Assembly (NCBI GenBank): GCA_029379385.1
Contig: CM055617.1
Coordinates: 5,518,001-5,582,000 of the forward strand
DNA: 64,000 nt
From: Quillaja saponaria
Taxonomy: Eukaryota > Streptophyta > Magnoliopsida > Fabales > Quillajaceae
Reading direction: 5' to 3'
Below the pieces are notes generated by a model. That model was not told the DNA's origin. It saw only the letters and a list, made by a program, of their open reading frames with translations, and made no database searches. A program made the position numbers and the translations under genes. Every line of letters starts with the position of its first letter. Within the stretch, counting starts at the first letter, position 1. Of the stretch, positions 12,001 to 22,805 are shown piece after piece.

Positions 12001-12630
12001 TTTCAATGCTCAAATGAAATCAATCTTAAATGCAATTTGACAGCTTACAATATTCCCTTGGATTTACAGTGGGATATCCTTTCAAATGGGGGTTTAGTTC
12101 AAGAAATGGCACACATAGCTAATGGTCGCGATCCTGGTAACTGTGTCTCCTTACTTCGTGTGAATGTAAGTTTCTGATGCATCCTTTAGAGGTAAATGTC
12201 TCTGAATTTGAATTTTTATATCAAATTATAACTAACATGTTTGTCTTCCAAAATTAATTAGAGTGCAAATTCGAGCCAAAGCAACATGTTGATACTTCAG
12301 GAGAGTTGCACGGACTCTACAGGCTCATATGTAATATATGCTCCAGTTGACATTGCTGCCATGAATATTGTCTTAAGTGGTGGAGACCCAGATTATGTTG
12401 CCCTCCTGCCTTCCGGTTTTGCAATACTTCCAGATGGTCCTGGACTAAATACAGGACCAATTCTTGATATTGGGTCTGGGGGTTCTCTATTGACTGTTGC
12501 ATTTCAGATCTTGGTTGATTCAGTTCCAACTGCAAAACTCTCTCTAGGATCAGTGGCAACTGTTAACAATTTGATTAAGTGCACAGTTGAAAGAATCAAA
12601 GCATCAGTTATGTCTGACTCTCTTGATTGA
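9001..12630 (+). CDS. PDF2: HD-ZIP class IV transcription factor, PDF2/ATML1 type
   Basis: Ten coding exons: 9001-9236, 9341-9458, 9576-9764, 10110-10550, 10661-10762, 10925-11125, 11242-11416, 11550-11821, 12070-12165, 12262-12630. All introns are GT-AG and the frame is open throughout, giving 732 residues (Arabidopsis PDF2 is 743). Order: acidic N-terminus; homeodomain at about 62-120 with the helix-3 words [16 protein letters not shown] leucine zipper with the CPSCGG loop (about 121-190); START lipid-binding domain (about 245-470, containing EASRES and DVNQWS); and the HD-START-associated domain to the end ([33 protein letters not shown]). Class IV members bind the L1 box TAAATGYA and specify epidermal (L1) identity. 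The MFQPNxF start and KSGTE word place it with PDF2/ATML1 rather than HDG2. The start at 9001 is the first ATG of the family-matching N-terminus. One donor (GTTGCA after 11125) is weak. Confidence 0.96.
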
Positions 12631-15600
12631 AGGGCCTGCATATGGTAAGCAAATGAATTCTCTGGAATGATTTAATTTACACAGGATGTTTTGAGTTAAG
12701 ATATCCATAAGATAGTTTACATTATTATTGGGGTTTAGTTCAAATGTCCTCTGATTTGTCCTTACAAATGGATGCAAAGTCTAAAACTTCAAAAAAGTAA
12801 TGGAGTTTTATTAGCGCATGAGAAAATTTAAAAACAAGTAGAAAAACAATAAAGATGTTTGCCTGCAAGACATCCTTAAATAGGTATAAAACAGAAATTG
12901 ATAGCCTCTTCGCCCTTTTTTGATGCAGAGACTGACAACAATTGGTAGAGCAGAAGTAGAGCAAGTGATTTAGAAACAAGTGGAAAGAAGTCAAGAACGC
13001 ACCTTTAAAATATCCTTGCCTTTTGGTGTTAGTCATGAGGCTGTGAAGCTGTAAGAAAGGCCTATCACCACCCTGCAAGGGTAACAGGTTCGAGTATTGA
13101 CTTTTCATAGTGGAATCTGAAATCCTAGACCGTTATGTATAAGTTAGAATGATTCCAAATTCACCTTCTGTGTTGTTTTAGGGTTTATTATTTTGCTGTT
13201 GTAGTGTTAAACTTAAGTAATCCTTGATTACCTTTCAAGCGATTGTGTTTTTCTCAGAGGTAGTAATTGGCTCAAAGTACTGACAAAATGTTTTTTTTTT
13301 TTCCTATATTGCTATGAATGTAGTCTAGATTCTGTTGTTTGCTGATTATGGATAAGCAGCCTCTGATTATGATCAAGGTTGGGAGACCAACTTGTTCATT
13401 CAGAATGCAATAGTTTTCATCAACTAAATACTGTGTTACCTTACAAAGCTAGATGTACTAGCAGGCTAGCAGCACATGAAAATGTTTATGTAATACCTTT
13501 TTCCTTTGACAGTAAGCAAAGGAGAATTCCACCAGATGTGACTTAGTTGTCAGTTTTATTCTTCTAATATTGAACTCCATGCCTGTCCATATACTGTTGA
13601 TTTTGTCGACTGTTACTTTGATGAATATAGCTTCCTGCTTAATTTACAAAATAGAAAGGACCTATGAGAAAGAATTACAGGTTGTAAAACAGAGAAATCC
13701 CATTGCTTTTAAAAGGAAAAGTGAGAATTGTAAAGGACTTATTTTCCATGAGCCAAGCAGCTAACCGAAAATTCAAATCAACTTCAATTAGAATTGAAAA
13801 AGGTTGTTGTACTATAATGTGTCTATTTGTTTTACTTGTAACCCAAGAGAGATTGAATCCCGTCTCCCCAAAGCCTCTTACTAAATCTTGTTACAATTTT
13901 TTTTTTTTGGAATTCTGTCATTGTAAAAATCATAACATAAAACGGTAGAATGTTATGGTCTATGTTATAAAAAATTGGTGTGTATATATTAAAAAAAAAA
14001 TTAATGTATGTGTATATATAAAAAAATAGTCATACATGTAAAAAATATATATATATAACTTATTGCCCCAGACAAGAGTTTCTAGATCCACCACTGCTTA
14101 TGACAGATACCAAAGGCAAACTTTGAAGAGGATTTAATCAATAGGTTGGTGAAATCAATCAATGCATAGCAAACAATTGTCAGAGAGGAGCCAAATTGGG
14201 TTGTGTTCATTGCAATTCAGTACCAGCAGTACTTACTATCCAAAGGTATGGCTGGAATAGCAAGAAATGTGAAAGGGAACAAACCTCTTCAGCTATTGAG
14301 AAAATTTCAAATTGTTGCTCAGGCCTCAGCTCAGATGTGTAGCAGTAATTTGAAATCCCTTTGATTTCACAGGAGGTTTCAAATCAGTTTGTTAGTTTTT
14401 TACAATGAAAAATCTCACTTTCACATATAGGTTACCCCCATATTCCTCTTTACCATGAATTTAATGTTAGAGAGGACACTACTAATGGTAGATTACACTG
14501 AAAAATTTGTTTCCAACTGTGCCTAGAAATAAAGACCTAGAGACCTGGTATATGCTATGCAGAAAAAGACATAAATGATCATTTTATTCAATTTTAGGTC
14601 ATGGATTTACAGCAGAAATCAATTTCTCAATAGGGCTTCCTAGCTAAAGGAATTTTCTTTAGCCAGAGTGAAAAAGATCCGATTTTTATCTATTGCATAT
14701 GCACAATTTATGCATACATGCATGATAAACACTGTTGGATGTGTAAAGTTTGAAACTTAGGAAACCTTGAGACTGTTGCTAGCAATGTATAGGACTATGC
14801 TATTGCTGCCATGGCTGTACCTGGAACCTGCAGAATTCAGTAGCAACAGTTAAAAAAAAAAGTTCAGTGGATACTGCTACAGTATGAATTAAAATGGATT
14901 GTTGTGAATTGCAGAAAGCATTGATTTGCCAAAGAAAATTGACATTGATAACTTGTCGGAGAAAAAGCAGAGTACCTGTCTTTAATACTTACTACTATTA
15001 AGCAAGCAAGAGAATCATCAAGAAGAAAGAAGAACCCATTATTCATTTATAACATTGGCAGTAAAATTTGACAGCAGCAGAGCACATATAGCACTATTAC
15101 TTTCAAGAGGTATGAAACCTCGGAGCAGGTAATTGTTGGGAGGCCTTTCAGTTTTGATAAAGCCTAACAGATTAGTCTCGTGATAATATCTGTGCAAAAA
15201 TCAGAAAACCAAAAAAGAAAATGGTAGCAACAACTTGAATTAGTGATAGCAATAGCATTGTCCTTTACATTAATGGCTCTTGTTGCTGTCATGCTATTTT
15301 AGACAAAACCTTGGGAAAAGAATTGTTTGTGGCAACTTTGGTCAATTAAATAACAAATAAGGTGAATCACTTGTCAAAGTTGGAGTACTTTTTTCCTTGT
15401 GAATATATTTTATTTTAAATTTATATAAAATTTTAATATAATATATATTAAATGAATCAAAGCTTGAGTTTATTAGTAGAATTTTATAAAATTTGAGATT
15501 GTTCAAAATAAAGACCAATCTCAACCTTTTAAAAAACAAATCGAGTCCGAACTGAATCTTAACGACCAATTCACAAATCATTTATGAATGAGGTATTGCT

Positions 15601-17000
15601 AAGATGTGTTACAGAGTTGGAATTCTTCAATTTTGACAATAGGTAATCAAAAACTGAAAAGAAAGAGGCCTGTGATCCAGTAAAAAAAATCTTGGGATTT
15701 TTGTGAAATTTTGAGATAAAAAACCCAACTTATCTAATTGGCCATAACCAAAATAAAATTCAATATGAAAATGAAATTGATTAATGGTGATAGTCTAATT
15801 AATAGGCATTTTTGAAAGTTGACAGTATATTATTAGACACTAACTCTAATTTAAAATTACAATTTTGAAGGTCATATTTAGGAAACTTTAACTAAATTAA
15901 ATTCCGAATGTGACCAAGGCAAAAAAAAAAAAAGTTTCGTAGGTGATAGTGAACTCATATCTCTAAAAATTATGTTTGTAATAGTAATGGAATTTCATTT
16001 TGAATAAGTGGGTAAAGGTAAGAAATTGGACTATAATGAAAGATGAAATAGCGATTAAAATCTATACATTGATTACTTTTCATGATTTTTGGTTAATCAT
16101 ATGCATCAAAAAGGTGCATGTATGCCTTTTAGGGATAAAATTTCATCTGAATCATTTGACTTTATCAGGAAGACTATTACTTTTATTATTGTTATTTAGT
16201 ACAATTGATATTTTGTTGGATCTCTAGTACCTAAAAATTATGGAATAATTAAGGTTTATATTTTGTTTTGTTCCTTAAGATTATATTAATTTTTAATTCA
16301 GTTTTTTAAGAATTTTTTCAGTCTAATTTTTTGTCTTTCAAGATACGCACAAAATTTTGACAATCAAATTTATTTATTTATTTTTATTTTATAAATTAAT
16401 AAAATAATCATACTTTATATTAAAATAATAACGAGCTGAAGTTTTTTTTATATTTTACAAGACTTTTTTGGTCATTTAATTTTTAAATTATGCAAATTTT
16501 TTTTTTATTTACATAAGAATTAAATAATACAATTCTTTAAAAATTTTAAATTCTAAATAATGAAATTCAGAATAAAGATAGAAACATTCTTCAATGACTA
16601 AATTAAAAATAAAAGTAATTCTAAGAGATAATTAACCAACTAACTAATTATAGTTACCTACACTTAAAGAAAGCTGACATGGGATTATTACCTATACTTT
16701 CTAATAGCAAGCTTTCTGAAATCATAGCTTTTTGGATTTCAAGTTTCGATTTTAATCTCCAAATAAAAAGAACAGGAAAGGAATAAAGAAAAACAAACAC
16801 AACTTATAATTATGTGGTGACACAATTATTTTATCTCTAGTACTCGTTTTTTTGCAAATGGAAAATTCTTTTATAATTAAATAACTTTTGTACTTTTTAA
16901 TTTATTAAAGTATTATTAGTAATATTTCATTCTTTGTCTTGCGAAATGTACCCGTACTATCTAGGCATGAAAGTAATTATATATTTAAGGCACAAAATTG
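12631..17000. other. 3' UTR of HD-ZIP gene and AT-rich intergenic DNA
   Basis: The first several hundred bases are the likely 3' UTR; a GTAAGC donor-like site lies just after the stop codon near 12643. Beyond that I find no gene, RNA or clean repeat. The words CTAGATCCACCACTG-like at about 14080-14096 resemble sequences often found in plant transposon debris, but nothing more can be delimited. The region from 15.3 kb on is very AT-rich. Confidence 0.4.
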
Positions 17001-18204
17001 TGGGGCATGTCAGAAAATTATTCTAAAATAAAATCAGACAATTCTAAATGGTCTTGTATGGTTTGATTCAAAACTCTAGCACAAATTACGTACTAGCGAT
17101 CCAAAGTACATTATCTCACATGTCACCAAAGTATAAAGAATCAATCATCAAATATTATACAATTAGAATACAAGACTAGTTATTCAACAAGACAAGATAA
17201 CCATAAAGCAATTATCCTACTCAAGATTTCACAACTTACAAAACCAAACATGTAACAGTAATTTGGCACCATACTAGTCTTATAAAATAAATTTCTATTT
17301 TTAAAAAATGTTCTTTATTCGTTTTCTTACTTGCACCTCAAAGCATTATGTAGTTTTTATAAGAAATCATCAAACAATATTTTCAATATATTTTTAGAAA
17401 ACACTTTCTAGTTTTACAATAGCTACATTTAGTCATGCAGAACAAATGTCCAATGGAATAGCCAATATCAATTATTCATCTTAAAAACTGAATAATTCCA
17501 AACAAATATGAGTTAATACATAACTTCAAATTTTATTTTTTTTTGGGTGCAAAAGTTAATATATGACTTACTAATATACAAGTTGGAAGTTCATAATGAG
17601 TAAATAACATTTGAAATACAAAGATTTAAAAAGTAAATAAATAAAAATAAAAATAAAAATAAGCTAAGGCATGAACTTTCCATTGTATAAACAGTTTCAC
17701 AAAAACACAATATAGTACAACAACAACGAAACGGTTTCGAGCGGAAAAAAAAGAACTTACCGAGATTCACAATTTAACAAAGAGCAAAAAAAAAAAAAAA
17801 AAATTATAATACTTTAAGTTCAAACAAATCTATATCTAAAACATTTATTCGGAAATCATTTATAAAACATTACACTTTGAAGAATCCAAGACAGAATATC
17901 AAACAAACAAATTTATATCAATCTAATCATATCCAAATGAATCCCAACAAATCCACTCCACATGCCCTGCTAGCTAGGATCGAATCAACGTGCACCAAGA
18001 CTAACAACACTGTTGTTAACTATGGTATTATGACAAGGTTTCTTTCGAAAACAAATTCTATCAAAACAAAATTATTTAATTCCATCTTTTCACAAAAACC
18101 AAATTTCAATTATTCTCAAATCACTATTTTTCTACTACTTGTGGGTCAACACCTTAAAATATAATTACATATTCAAAAGTAAAAACTTAACAATGATTTT
18201 CTCA

Positions 18205-18245
<41 letters not shown>

Positions 18246-20850
18246 CATAGCCAACAACTTCAAAGAAATCTTCTTTTTCAATAAAATGTCAAAGCCCACG
18301 CTACAAGTAGGCAAAAATTCCAAAAATAATTACATGTGTAAAAGACAATACAATTTCAAAAAAAATTACAATTGTAGAAAGACAATATCAAAATGAAATT
18401 CATATCACTCTATGTACTCAAGTCATTTAATAAACCAAACTGTTTGTACCAAGTGCTTATAAAAAATTCATTTCCTGACAATTTCTCCTCCACATATTAT
18501 CTCATATGAAATCCTTATCAACAAATCATTTAAAATCAATTTTCTCAAAACAAATAATGCTATATTGAATTTTCATTGTTGAATCATGATATTTTTTTTT
18601 TTTAATATAAAACCAAGTTAACCTTAAAGAAAATGTTTGTTCATGATATTAGCCTCTAATGTTACTCATGCAAATCTAAAATCAATAGATAACCAATAAT
18701 CATTTTCTTTTCTTATCCAAAAAAAAAAAAGTCATTCATAAACAAAATCATGTATGAGTTTCCAAAACAATGCCACATGTTGTAGTTACCACTCACCTAG
18801 ACATTTAGAATCAAACCAGTGTCAATCCGATTTCATCTGAGACACAATGAAACAGTGGAGCCAATTCATATATTTGTAAAAATTCAATCAATAAAAGGGG
18901 TAGTCAAAGAAAATAGATTACGAAACAACTCAGTAAATTCAAAGAAAGATCACTAAAACAATAACGAAGACCGAGTATAGCTTAACTAAACTAACTTGCA
19001 AAATCATAGAAAACTTGAACACATCAACGGAAGGCTACTAAGAAAAAATATTTTATTGTAAATGATTTTCTTTTCAAAGTCTCAATCATTCACATATCAT
19101 TTAAATATAAACGCTAAAAACTTATAAATCACATAGGTTTTAACAAGATAAGAAAATAAGTATTTTCTAAGTACCTTAAAAATTAGAATAATTATTTAAT
19201 TTCACCAACTTAAAATCGGTAACTCTAGAAATAATATCTTAAATAATCCAATTAGTAATTCCTTTAAATAGATAAATTAATAAGTGATATATAAAAAAAA
19301 AACTCAAGAATTAATGATTTCCCTAACATTGCATTGCCTAGCTACTAAAATCTAATAATATAGTTTTCAAGTATCTAAAATAGATAGAAATTTCAGAAGT
19401 TATACACTAAGAGAAACTCAAAGCAAAGAAAAATTATTGTTTTTAACATAATAATTGTAACTTTAGATAAACTATGTCAATCAGGGTAAAAATAAGAGAA
19501 AGCTCAATCAGGGTAAAAATAAGATGAAATGAAATACAAGATTGAAGTGTATATATATATATATATATATATATTTTATAAAAGCCAGAATATTTTTACG
19601 GTCTCTTATTATATAATATATTTATATTTAAATATTTAAATTATTTAAAAATAAATTTAATTAATAAAATTTATCCAATCATTTGATAACTACCAAATAA
19701 TAACATCCTCACTTCCTTACTTCATTCTCCCACTCTCCTACTCTCTTCTATCCTTTTAATATAAATAAATTTTATCCAATTAAATTAATTAAAAAATAAG
19801 ATTAAAATAATATATATATACACACGCATGTGAGTGCATATGACTAATATTTAAAATGTCAATGGTTTATGCCACAATTATGTACTCACAAATATTTACA
19901 AATAGATAATCACATAATAAAATATGATTCATGGAATATGAGTTGGATCATAGAATAACTGATTCAATAGGCAGCAACAAATGTCACTTTTCTTGCTCGC
20001 GTGGCTAGCTGTTGCATTCATGAATAGGGGTTTGGAAATGTGGAAATGGTGGAAAAGCATGGCTGGTGAGAAGGAGGAGGAGGAAAAGTGAAAGGGAGCC
20101 AGAGTGTTGTCTTTAGTAAATTGAAAGGAAAGGTCAAAAAAAAAAGATGGGTACTTGTCAAACTTTGATTGATGCAAGAATGAAATATATTTCTAGCAAC
20201 TATAAAAATTTACAAAAGAGGGCCATTACTTTAGACTTATTTATAAAAAAAACATGAATGAAGTAAATATTTTTCTTTCAAGAGCTTAAAGCAATTAAAA
20301 TTTGTATATATGAGAATAATTATTTTAACAATAATAACAACATAGGTTCTTAATAAAATAATTTTACTTATCATAAAATTAGCTAAATAAATTTAAGAGC
20401 TCACTAAAATTAATCTAGTAGGTTTGTAGTTCCACTACAAGATCCGAACCCAATATTTATTCACAAGTAAAATTATGGGTCGTCACATTCTAGCCCCTTA
20501 AGAAATTCGGTGACCGAATTGCAAAACACAGAAAACTTATACTTCAACCACAAATAACTTTTTGAAAAATCTTAGTTTGGCTACGCTATTCCGATCAAGA
20601 AAATATTTACAGAAACACGAGACAAACATCAATGACAAGACAAACTAGATTTCAAGAAGAACAATGAATCAAGAATGCTGAAGATGAACAATAGCCTATT
20701 TAGGTTTCGATAGCATTCCAGTTGCGATTGTAGAGCGCTACATAATGACAACTGAGAATCTATCAATTAAACAATTATCAATGGTCTTGTATGGCTCGAT
20801 TCAAAACTCTAGCACAAAATACGTATTAGTGGTTGGATATGATGGTGAGA
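17001..20850. repeat. Probable degraded LTR-retrotransposon debris with a direct repeat pair
   Basis: A 50-bp block at 17048-17097 (ATGGTCTTGTATGG..., TCTAGCACAAA..., ACGTA) recurs at 20781-20830 in the same direction with a few mismatches, 3733 bp apart. Just before the second copy are words common at ends of plant Ty3/gypsy elements (GGGTCGTCACATTCT at about 20478, then CCCCTTAAGAAATTCGG). No reverse transcriptase or gag frame survives, and similarity stops sharply outside the 50-bp blocks. I infer decayed LTR-type sequence but cannot set borders or strand. A Helitron-like copy (about 19.57-19.85 kb), a 30-nt A run at 18208-18238 and a (TA)n run at 19549-19573 lie inside. No gene seen. Confidence 0.35.
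19570..19847 (+). mobile_element. Second Helitron-like copy, 5' end obscured
   Basis: After a (TA)n run, the words TTTTATAAAAGCCAGAA and the AT-rich interior (TATATAATATATTT, AAATTATTTAAAAA, then TCATTTGATAACTACC) parallel the element at 7292-7527. The 3' side has a short imperfect hairpin CACACGCATGTG (19821-19832), then 11 nt, then CTAA followed by T at 19848, as expected for a Helitron 3' end. The 5' TC terminus is not recognisable because of the microsatellite. Confidence 0.35.
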
Positions 20851-22617
20851 TAAGACGTGAAGATATCATTAATGAGGAATTATAAAATGTGTTGTAGATG
20901 GAGATGGAGAAAGGAAAGAAGTTGGAGAATCTACCATTATTCTATTCTTAGAACAGAAAATGATAAATAATGATAATTGCATTGTTGATTTTGATAAACC
21001 AAGTCCTTTTGGGATTTAAATATTATTACAAGAAGATAAAGTTTAATGTAACTTTCCCTTAAACTTCTCATAATCATATATAACTTCCCCACCTTAATTT
21101 TATGCAAAGTTGATAAAATTTTAGGTTTTTTTAACAGGTGCATATAAAGGCACGTGTTAAAATTCAAGAAATACAGGTTTGGAAATTAAAACTTTCCAAA
21201 AGTAATAACTTATTTATTAAATATTGAAATCATGATCAATTATGTATAGTAATTAAAACTACAAACTTTTTATTTTTGAATCTTTAAAAAGCGCCCTAAG
21301 GAGGTCGTTATAAAATCCATTTTCAAATTATACATATGAGGTGTCAACAATATGCTCCTAGGCGTCTACATGAACAACTATAAAAATTTACATAAACTTT
21401 TACACTTTAGTCTCATTTACCGTATTAATGTTCAATATTTAAATTAACAATTTTTTGAATATCGTATCAACAAACTCAGTCTAATATTTATGAAGTCATT
21501 TTGAAGACAATTTTTATGATCAATAAAACGGCCAATTGCATTGAGGAAATTGTCAAAATTGACTGAATTGTTACTCTGGCTGAGATGTGGCCATTAGTTC
21601 AAATTGAAATCTAGGCCGATTATCAATTTTGCATTTATCATTGGGCCGAGTTTATGTCTAATTTTATAAGCTGGCTATTGCCGGCCGAAACAGTCATAAT
21701 ATATATAGGTCTGTAGGGCCATAATCGACCAATTAATTTGCCTAATAGCCGGTACGACCTAACCACTTATATGGCCAATTTGCTTAACCAAAAATTTGTG
21801 TTCAAACAAATGGCCAAATTACAGCCAAATTAATGATCCAATTATAAAATTAAACAAAAATCAACCTAATTAATAAGTCAAATTGACTAATCCAACATAT
21901 GGCCAATTATTGCTTAAGACGGATAAATTGTTTTCAAACAAATGGCTAAATTACGGCCAAATTAATGGTTGAATCATAATTTAAAGAAAAATTGACCTAA
22001 TTAAAAAGTCACTTATCGGGCAAAAACAAAATATCTATGTTATAATTAATTTATTTATAAAAAATTTATTTTTTATTGTCTCTGTCAGAATATTCGAACT
22101 TATAAATTTTTGAATATTGTTTCTGTGGAGTCTCATTTAGTTGAATCAAGAAGAACCGCATATCTAAAAATCGTAAAGAATAAAATCCTATGAATTTTGT
22201 AGTCCTGACATAGACTAAAAAGATGTATGGCCCAAACCAAAAATTCAGGCTAAAAAGATGATAAATATGGACAAAAACTGTCGGCGGACACACTACAAGT
22301 TAATTAAAACAAAAACAAAAACAAAAGGAAGAAGAATCGTGGAGAAATTCAACTTTTTTCAACGTCAAGTAAATAGATTGAGGAAATGTTTTTTGCATTA
22401 TTTGCGGTCCTTTACAACGTGTCCAGCGTAAAAATTGTGCGAAATACTATGTCAAGTCTACTCGGATACAAGGTTTTCACGTTTTTCGTGTTGTTAGAAC
22501 CACAACCATTAATTTCCTTTTACATGAGGACCCACTCGATCACTTTCATGCTTCTTCTTTTTTTTCTTTTGGTCACTTACAAATTCATATGCAGTCAACC
22601 CAAGTTCCCCAATTGCC
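20851..22617. other. Intergenic DNA upstream of the tryptophan synthase-like gene
   Basis: AT-rich DNA without a gene. It holds a diverged two-copy tandem repeat (entered separately) and many short GGCCAAATT/GGCCGAT words between about 21,540 and 22,010. The last few hundred bases form the promoter region of the downstream gene. Confidence 0.4.
21776..22010. repeat. Diverged tandem duplication, about 132-bp period
   Basis: The block with TTCAAACAAATGGCCAAATT at 21801 is repeated, with scattered substitutions, starting at 21933 (TTCAAACAAATGGCTAAATT). Each continues through ACGGCCAAATTAATG-like and ACCTAATTAA-AAGTCA-like words. Two copies are visible; the second is truncated at about 22010. 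Confidence 0.6.
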
Positions 22618-22625
22618 TATAAATA
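22618..22625 (+). promoter_or_regulatory. TATA box of the tryptophan synthase beta-like gene
   Basis: TATAAATA lies 67-74 bp before the first ATG at 22692, at the right distance for transcription to start near 22650 and give a short leader. It is the clearest TATA motif in the area and the surrounding DNA is C/A-rich, as is usual. Confidence 0.65.
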
Positions 22626-22691
22626 CACATTCTTACATAAGACAGTAATATACATCACATAGACACTGAGACACTTACCTGGTTACGTAGG

Positions 22692-22805
22692 ATGGCTTGC
22701 AAATTGCAAACAATCACTTTGGCTAGCAATGGTATCAGCCTACCTAGGATGGCTTGCAAATTGCAAACAGTCACTTTGGCTAGCAATGGTATCAGCCTGG
22801 GGAAG
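22692..22805 (+). repeat. 57-bp tandem duplication at the start of the TSB-like gene
   Basis: The block beginning ATGGCTTGCAAATTGCAAAC at 22692 is repeated in frame at 22749, with a single A/G difference in the first 50 bases. It duplicates 19 codons of the predicted transit peptide including the start codon, so translation can begin at either ATG (481 or 462 residues). Confidence 0.9.

Noticed and set aside
13080..13105. B-box-like GGTTCGAGTATTG suggesting a tRNA gene
   Set aside because: No acceptor stem or A box lies at the right distance; no cloverleaf can be drawn.
14055..14100. Transposon-border-like words (CCCCAGACAAGAG, CTAGATCCACCACTG)
   Set aside because: Only reminiscent of common transposon debris; no inverted or direct terminal repeats or target duplication could be found around them.
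17877..18396. Overlapping 85-95 codon frames around the A run at 18.2 kb
   Set aside because: Lys/Asn/Ile-rich translation of AT-rich DNA with a poly-Lys run; no family resemblance.
22287..22300. CACTACAAG resembling a CACTA transposon terminus
   Set aside because: Only nine bases match and the following sequence is A-rich simple DNA without subterminal repeats or an opposite end.
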